This document shows positions 60,369 to 64,000 of a stretch of DNA of 64,000 bases, in pieces. The notes beneath the pieces were generated by a model, which ran no database searches, was not told the origin of the DNA, and worked only from the letters and a program-made list of their open reading frames with translations. The position numbers and the translations under genes were made by a program. Where the stretch lies: contig DASYVJ010000089.1 in assembly GCA_035937155.1 (NCBI GenBank), positions 43,072 to 107,071 of the forward strand, in the 5' to 3' direction. The stretch comes from Palsa-870 sp035937155. Its GTDB lineage: Bacteria; Chloroflexota; Dormibacteria; Dormibacterales; Dormibacteraceae. Each line of letters opens with the position of its first letter. Position 1 is the first letter of the stretch.

Positions 60369-60977
60369 TTAGATGGGTTGATCGCTAACAGGGACGTGGC
60401 TCGCAAATCCTGAGAGGACCTGGTCAACGATGGCGTCGGCTTCCTCCACTCCCGGAGGGCGATGAAAAAACAGCAGGGGCATCACGATGGTGCCCATCAG
60501 AAGGTCCACGAGGCGGTTCGGGTCGGTGTCCGCACGTAGTTCGCCGGCCGCGATAGAGCGATTGATGCGCGCCACCAACTCTGTCCGATACCCGACGAAG
60601 CGCTCTCGTATCTCGGCCGCCACAGAACCCTCGGCAACGCCCTCGAGGACCAGCGGCAGCAGCAGCTGCCGAAAGATGGGCGAAGCCCAGGTATGCAGTC
60701 GGAGGACCATAAAAGCCACAAGATCGTCGCGGATGGAGCCGGTGTCCGGGATGGGTGCCGGCTCGGCCGTGCGAACCACGATATCCATCGCCAGCTGAGC
60801 CTTCGTTGGCCAGCGCCGGTAGACCGCGGGCGTCCCCACCCCCGCCCGGCGGGCAATCTCAGTGACCGTAGCGCCGTGATAACCACGCTCGAGAATTACT
60901 GCCAAACCCGAGTCCAAGAGAGCCTGGTCGACCCGCGGATCGCGCGGCCTGCCGGGCGATCGTAGTTGGTTCTCCAC
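60369..60977 (-). CDS. TetR/AcrR family transcriptional regulator
   Basis: 202 aa. HTH residues: LAVILERGYHGATVTEIARR and AGVGTPAVYRRWPTKAQL. C-terminal ligand domain (TetR_C_11-like, FRQLLLPLVLEGVAEG). GTG 60977 places the start 8 nt after TACAAT on the minus strand; TTG 60986 is the longer choice. Divergent from the regulator gene at 61052; AT-rich inverted repeats between them may be its operator. The regulated function is unknown. Confidence 0.88.
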   Translation of the reverse strand: MENQLRSPGRPRDPRVDQALLDSGLAVILERGYHGATVTEIARRAGVGTPAVYRRWPTKAQLAMDIVVRTAEPAPIPDTGSIRDDLVAFMVLRLHTWASPIFRQLLLPLVLEGVAEGSVAAEIRERFVGYRTELVARINRSIAAGELRADTDPNRLVDLLMGTIVMPLLFFHRPPGVEEADAIVDQVLSGFASHVPVSDQPI

Positions 60978-61011
60978 TTCAGGCAATTGTAATACAGCAC
61001 AGCCTGCAATC

Positions 61012-61051
61012 TATTGTTGCAATATAGAGCATACCGTTATACAATTCGCCT
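61012..61051. promoter_or_regulatory. Operator-like palindrome and leaderless promoter between TetR and response regulator
   Basis: TATTG-TTG-CAATA (61012-61024) is a 5-3-5 inverted repeat overlapping a -35 TTGCAA (61017-61022). Seventeen nt later TACAAT (61040-61045) is the -10, 6 nt before GTG 61052. A TetR dimer here would block polymerase. Confidence 0.5.
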
Positions 61052-61744
61052 GTGGAACGTTCCAAAGCCCCTGCTGGTGAGAGCCGACTTCGAGTTTTGA
61101 TCGTCCAGAACCACCCACCTCTCGCTTCGGCTATCGAGAGAATCCTCCAAGCCGAATCCGACGTTGACGTGTGCGGCATCGCCCGGTCTGGCGAAGAGGC
61201 CGCCGAGTTCGCGTCGCGCGCCGAGGCCACTGTGGTCTTGATGGATTTCCACCTCCCGGACATGACTGGTGCGGCCGCTGCTGCCGGCATCCGGGCCACG
61301 GCGCCTGGAGTGGCGGTCGTCTTTCACAGCGCTGAAGACTCCGAAACGGCGCTGCTTGATGCGATCGACGCCGGCGCCACCGCGTATCTGACCAAATCGG
61401 CAACCGCCGACCAGATCGTTGAAGCCGTCAGGCGGGTGAGCAAAGGCGAGGTGCTTATCCCGGTCTGGCTCTTCATTAAAGCCATCGCGCGACAGCGGAC
61501 GATGACCGTGAAAGAGCACGAACGCACCCGACTCGCTGCAGAGTTCACGGGGCGGGAACTGGAAGTCTTGGACCTGATGGCGGAGGGCCTTGACACAAAC
61601 GCCATGTCGCGCCGTCTTGGCATCGCGACGAACACCGTCGACTGGCACGTACGTCATGTCATCGAGAAACTTCAGGTCCACTCCAAGCTCCAGGCAGTGA
61701 TCGCCGCCGCGCGTCTGGGCCTCATCACCATGCCAGAAAGCTAA
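61052..61744 (+). CDS. NarL/LuxR-type response regulator with altered acidic pocket
   Basis: 230 aa. Receiver ~13-130, HTH ~165-225 (GRELEVLDLMAEGLDTNAM, then TVDWHVRHVIEKLQVHSKLQ). The phospho-acceptor D65 (VVLMDFHLPD) and Lys (YLTKSA) are present, but the acidic pair normally following strand 1 is Q19-N20 (VLIVQNH), so Mg2+ binding and phosphorylation may be impaired. No histidine kinase is adjacent. GTG start, leaderless. Confidence 0.88.
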   Translation: MERSKAPAGESRLRVLIVQNHPPLASAIERILQAESDVDVCGIARSGEEAAEFASRAEATVVLMDFHLPDMTGAAAAAGIRATAPGVAVVFHSAEDSETALLDAIDAGATAYLTKSATADQIVEAVRRVSKGEVLIPVWLFIKAIARQRTMTVKEHERTRLAAEFTGRELEVLDLMAEGLDTNAMSRRLGIATNTVDWHVRHVIEKLQVHSKLQAVIAAARLGLITMPES

Positions 61745-61783
61745 GCGAGACGGGGCGGTTGTCGGCCCTGATTGGGGCAAGCG

Positions 61784-62077
61784 CTAGCGAGCTTCGACGA
61801 ACATCTCCGCAAGGACAGCCTCACCATCGCCTTCGGCAGTCAAGGTCACCACGGAGCCGGGGCCGACCTCGAAATCGATCCAGGCGCAGCACTCGCGCTC
61901 CAGGTCGACTAGCTGGATGAGCGCGTGCGCCGCTCCTGGGGCGGGCGTGAGGCGAATGCCTCCTGGCACCGGCGACCGCTCGACAAGACCGCTGCCCATC
62001 AACTTGTTCCACGCCCCTGCGCGATCTTTGAGATCGGACGCGGAGAGCGTGCAGGCGATCGGTCGCGTTTCAGCCAT
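61784..62077 (-). CDS. Small protein with ECCAW motif
   Basis: 97 aa. IACTLSASDLKDRAGAWNKL at the N-terminus and ALIQLVDLERECCAWIDFEV in the middle match a small family seen near mercury and arsenic resistance genes but never characterised, to my knowledge. The CC pair and upstream Cys could bind a metal. No metal-resistance gene is adjacent. Confidence 0.65.
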   Translation of the reverse strand: MAETRPIACTLSASDLKDRAGAWNKLMGSGLVERSPVPGGIRLTPAPGAAHALIQLVDLERECCAWIDFEVGPGSVVTLTAEGDGEAVLAEMFVEAR

Positions 62078-62146
62078 CACAGATTCAAAAACTGGCGGGC
62101 GGCCTCAGTATTCCAGACTCCCCCCGGCGGGACGGCCGGCGACGGA

Positions 62147-63472
62147 ATGACGAGAATGGCGCGGATGTCCCCGCGAGCCAACCGACCGCCACTGTGGCTC
62201 GCCGCCGCGGCGATGGCCAGCTTCTGGGCTGTCGTCTTCGGCGGGGTGCGGTTGGTCCGGATCTTTATCGACGACCCGTACGGAAACGACTTTCGAGTGT
62301 TTTACTCGGCGGCGAAGGTTGGACTCGACGCCGGGTGGTCGCACATCTACGACGCCGGCTTGCTCCGCGCGGCGTCGTCCACCTTTCCCGTCCAGGATCG
62401 GGTCTACGACTCCTCCCACTTCTATGTGCAGACGCCACTCCTGGCATGGATCGTGGCGCCTATGACAGCGCTCCCGGAGCCGGCGGCCTTCGTGCTGTGG
62501 ACGGTGTTGGGAGTGGCGGTGTTCGTCATCGCGTGGGCGGTCGCGTGCCCCTTTACCGGGCTGGCAAGGATCACCCTGCTGCTTCTGGGGCTGGCTCTTT
62601 TTTCAGTCCACGAGTCGTTGCGGTTCGGTCAGCCGACTCTTTTGATGCTGGCGCTGATCGCACTCGCGTGGCAACAGGCCAAACGCGATCGTCCGGTGGT
62701 CGCCGGCGCGCTACTGGCGCTCGCTGTGATGCTCAAGCCACAGGATGTCATCTTCGTTCCGCTCGCCCTGCTGGTGGCCGGGCGGAGGTCGGTCTTCTTG
62801 GCGTTCGTGGGTTGGGCGGCCGCCCTGTCCGTCGCCTTCGTACTGGCCCTGGGGTCTGCCGGCATCAACGGGTTCCTCAGCGCGACGCTGATGGTGCAGT
62901 CCGACCCGATACATCAGTTCGACACGATGGCCTACGTGTTCGGGATCGGACCCGCGACTTACGCGACCGAGCTCTTGCTCGGTGCCCTTGCCCTGGTCGT
63001 CGCTTACCTCCGCAGAGCAGAGCTCGAGATGGTCTTTGCGCTCGGAGTGCTGGGGTCGGTAATGGCCAGCCCGCACATGCACCAGCCGGATTACGCGCTC
63101 AACGTGCTGGCTGCGTGGCTCGTGTTGAGGACCGGGCCTGGCTTCGCACACAAGTTGTGGCTCGTGCTCGGGGTGCCCGCGTGCCAGCTCACAGCGTTCG
63201 CTCTTCCACTACCGCAGCTCCTGTGGGAAACCGTCTGGCTGGGCTTGCTTGGCCGAGAAGCGCTGGCTCGCCGACCGCCGGAGCTACTGTACGGTTCGGG
63301 TATGCCACGCCGCAAACGAAACAAGAGCGAAGCTCAGCCGACGGCGAAGCCGCAGACGAGCGACCAGGCCCCCGGCGAAGAGGTGGTCCAGGTGAACGAT
63401 CAATACACCGGCGGCGGGCCGGCGCCCAGCGCAAAGCCTTCTGAACACGACCAGCACTCCACCGGCGGCTGA
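62147..63472 (+). CDS. GT87-type membrane glycosyltransferase, second copy
   Basis: 441 aa from ATG 62147. The same layout as the protein at 38405: NDFRVFYSAAKVGLDAGWSH with IYD, later VQTPLLAWIVAPMTALP, RFGQPTLLMLALIALAWQQA and LKPQDVIFVPLALLVAG. About ten helices. The final ~56 residues (from MPRRKRNKS) are a hydrophilic K/Q/E/S tail and could be a separate short reading from ATG 63301, in the same frame. Converges on trxA with a 4-bp gap. Confidence 0.8.
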   Translation: MTRMARMSPRANRPPLWLAAAAMASFWAVVFGGVRLVRIFIDDPYGNDFRVFYSAAKVGLDAGWSHIYDAGLLRAASSTFPVQDRVYDSSHFYVQTPLLAWIVAPMTALPEPAAFVLWTVLGVAVFVIAWAVACPFTGLARITLLLLGLALFSVHESLRFGQPTLLMLALIALAWQQAKRDRPVVAGALLALAVMLKPQDVIFVPLALLVAGRRSVFLAFVGWAAALSVAFVLALGSAGINGFLSATLMVQSDPIHQFDTMAYVFGIGPATYATELLLGALALVVAYLRRAELEMVFALGVLGSVMASPHMHQPDYALNVLAAWLVLRTGPGFAHKLWLVLGVPACQLTAFALPLPQLLWETVWLGLLGREALARRPPELLYGSGMPRRKRNKSEAQPTAKPQTSDQAPGEEVVQVNDQYTGGGPAPSAKPSEHDQHSTGG

Positions 63473-63476
63473 CCGC

Positions 63477-63806
63477 TTAGATCAGCGCTTCGAGCTTGGC
63501 CATCAGATCGGCTTTCATATTCGGGCGATAGCCGACAGTTCGCTCCGCGGGCTTGCCGACTTTGAAAATGATCAGCGTCGGGATGGACATGATGCTGAAC
63601 GACATCGAGGTCGACGGGTTCTCGTCCGTATCCATTTTCACGACTTTGACCTTGTCGCCAAGCTCGCCGTGGATCTGCTCGACGATGGGCGCGATCATTC
63701 GGCATGGGGGGCACCAGGTCGCCCAGAAGTCGACCAACACCGGCACGTCCGACTTCAGAACCAAACTCTCAAATTCGGCGTCGGTAACGGGGTGGATTTC
63801 GCCCAT
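63477..63806 (-). CDS. trxA: Thioredoxin with WCPPC active site
   Basis: 109 aa, cytoplasmic. FWATWCPPCRMIAPIVEQIH has the redox pair; the usual thioredoxin sequence is WCGPC, so the second position is Pro, as in ResA/TlpA proteins. cis-Pro lies in SIPTLIIFKVG. No signal peptide, so cytoplasmic use remains likely. SD GGAGAAG upstream of ATG 63806. Confidence 0.92.
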   Translation of the reverse strand: MGEIHPVTDAEFESLVLKSDVPVLVDFWATWCPPCRMIAPIVEQIHGELGDKVKVVKMDTDENPSTSMSFSIMSIPTLIIFKVGKPAERTVGYRPNMKADLMAKLEALI

Positions 63807-63928
63807 TTAGGAACTCTTCTCCTTCGTCGTGTTGCTTTAGGCCCCCCTCAACGATGTAACCCTGTGCCCTTGAAGCTGATTCCCCCGGCCTAACCCCTGT
63901 TCGCCGGTCAAGAGATACTGAGATCCCG

Positions 63929-64000
63929 TTGGCCGACATCACGCCTAGCCCGCAGCTGCAACCGGCCCCGGACATTCCCAACCGCGTCCTGTGGGCGCTG
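63929..64000 (+). CDS. Possible N-terminus of a gene running off the window
   Basis: From TTG 63929 an open frame of 24 codons (MADITPSPQLQPAPDI, then PNRVLWAL) reaches the end. The Pro-rich start followed by hydrophobic residues could lead into a membrane protein. Too short to judge. The 122 bp between it and trxA hold nothing recognisable. Confidence 0.3.
   Translation, partial: MADITPSPQLQPAPDIPNRVLWAL

Noticed and set aside
1..64000. tRNA, rRNA, IS element, integrase, CRISPR array or defence island
   Set aside because: I looked for CCA-type T-arm sequences, transposase motifs, direct-repeat/spacer spacing and known defence domains and saw none. A missed tRNA cannot be excluded without a covariance scan.

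Overview
The window is a gene-dense, GC-rich chromosomal segment with 62 gene calls, including one frameshifted gene and one partial gene at each edge. I see no tRNA, rRNA, CRISPR array, insertion sequence or prophage gene. PHA regulation, a TadE/TadG locus, sortase, GT87 and GH65 enzymes, frequent GTG/TTG starts and many apparently leaderless promoters suggest a soil-type Terrabacteria lineage such as Dormibacterota or Chloroflexota, less likely Actinomycetota. The sequence alone does not settle this.

Layout. 0-10 kb: a PhaR regulator divergent from a phasin/histone-H1-like gene, then mostly single metabolic genes in alternating orientation (amidohydrolase, threonine aldolase, threonine dehydratase, FmdB, HD phosphohydrolase, DUF309, a molybdopterin-binding protein, cysS). 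Several divergent pairs are separated by only 15-22 bp. 10-16 kb: a MrfA/MrfB-like DNA-repair pair facing a GAF-GGDEF-HD signalling protein. 16.5-20.2 kb: a TadE-TadG-TadE operon behind a region with roughly 23-bp operator-like repeats. 20-31 kb: a heme-type membrane reductase, greA, acyl-CoA ligase, a large protein with a nucleoside-phosphorylase-like C-terminus, a CDF transporter, Ppx/GppA, fumarase and a K+ channel. 31.3-37.8 kb: a tightly coupled plus-strand run (CDF transporter, GNAT, S53 lipoprotein peptidase, two zinc-ribbon membrane proteins, LysE).

38-42 kb: GNAT, GT87 mannosyltransferase-like protein, enoyl-CoA hydratase, P5C dehydrogenase. 42.0-50.1 kb: the most unusual part, a seven-gene plus-strand operon. 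It encodes a nucleotidyltransferase, a 1186-aa fusion of a GT2 glycosyltransferase, a GT-C-like membrane domain and a C-terminal soluble domain, a cobalamin-binding radical SAM enzyme, two lipoproteins, a DoxX protein and a small unknown. It looks like an uncharacterised envelope or glycolipid pathway. 50-64 kb: FAD reductase with ilvE, a frameshifted response regulator, a cell-wall group (class A PBP, CAP protein, sortase), a beta-phosphoglucomutase/GH65 phosphorylase pair, TetR, an atypical response regulator, a second GT87 and thioredoxin.

Two genome-style signals recur. Many first genes have a TANNNT hexamer ending 6-7 nt before the start codon with no Shine-Dalgarno sequence, which suggests leaderless mRNAs. 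A near-identical 20-bp palindrome occurs in two long intergenic regions (8113 and 27808), the first inside a nested stem that could be a small RNA.
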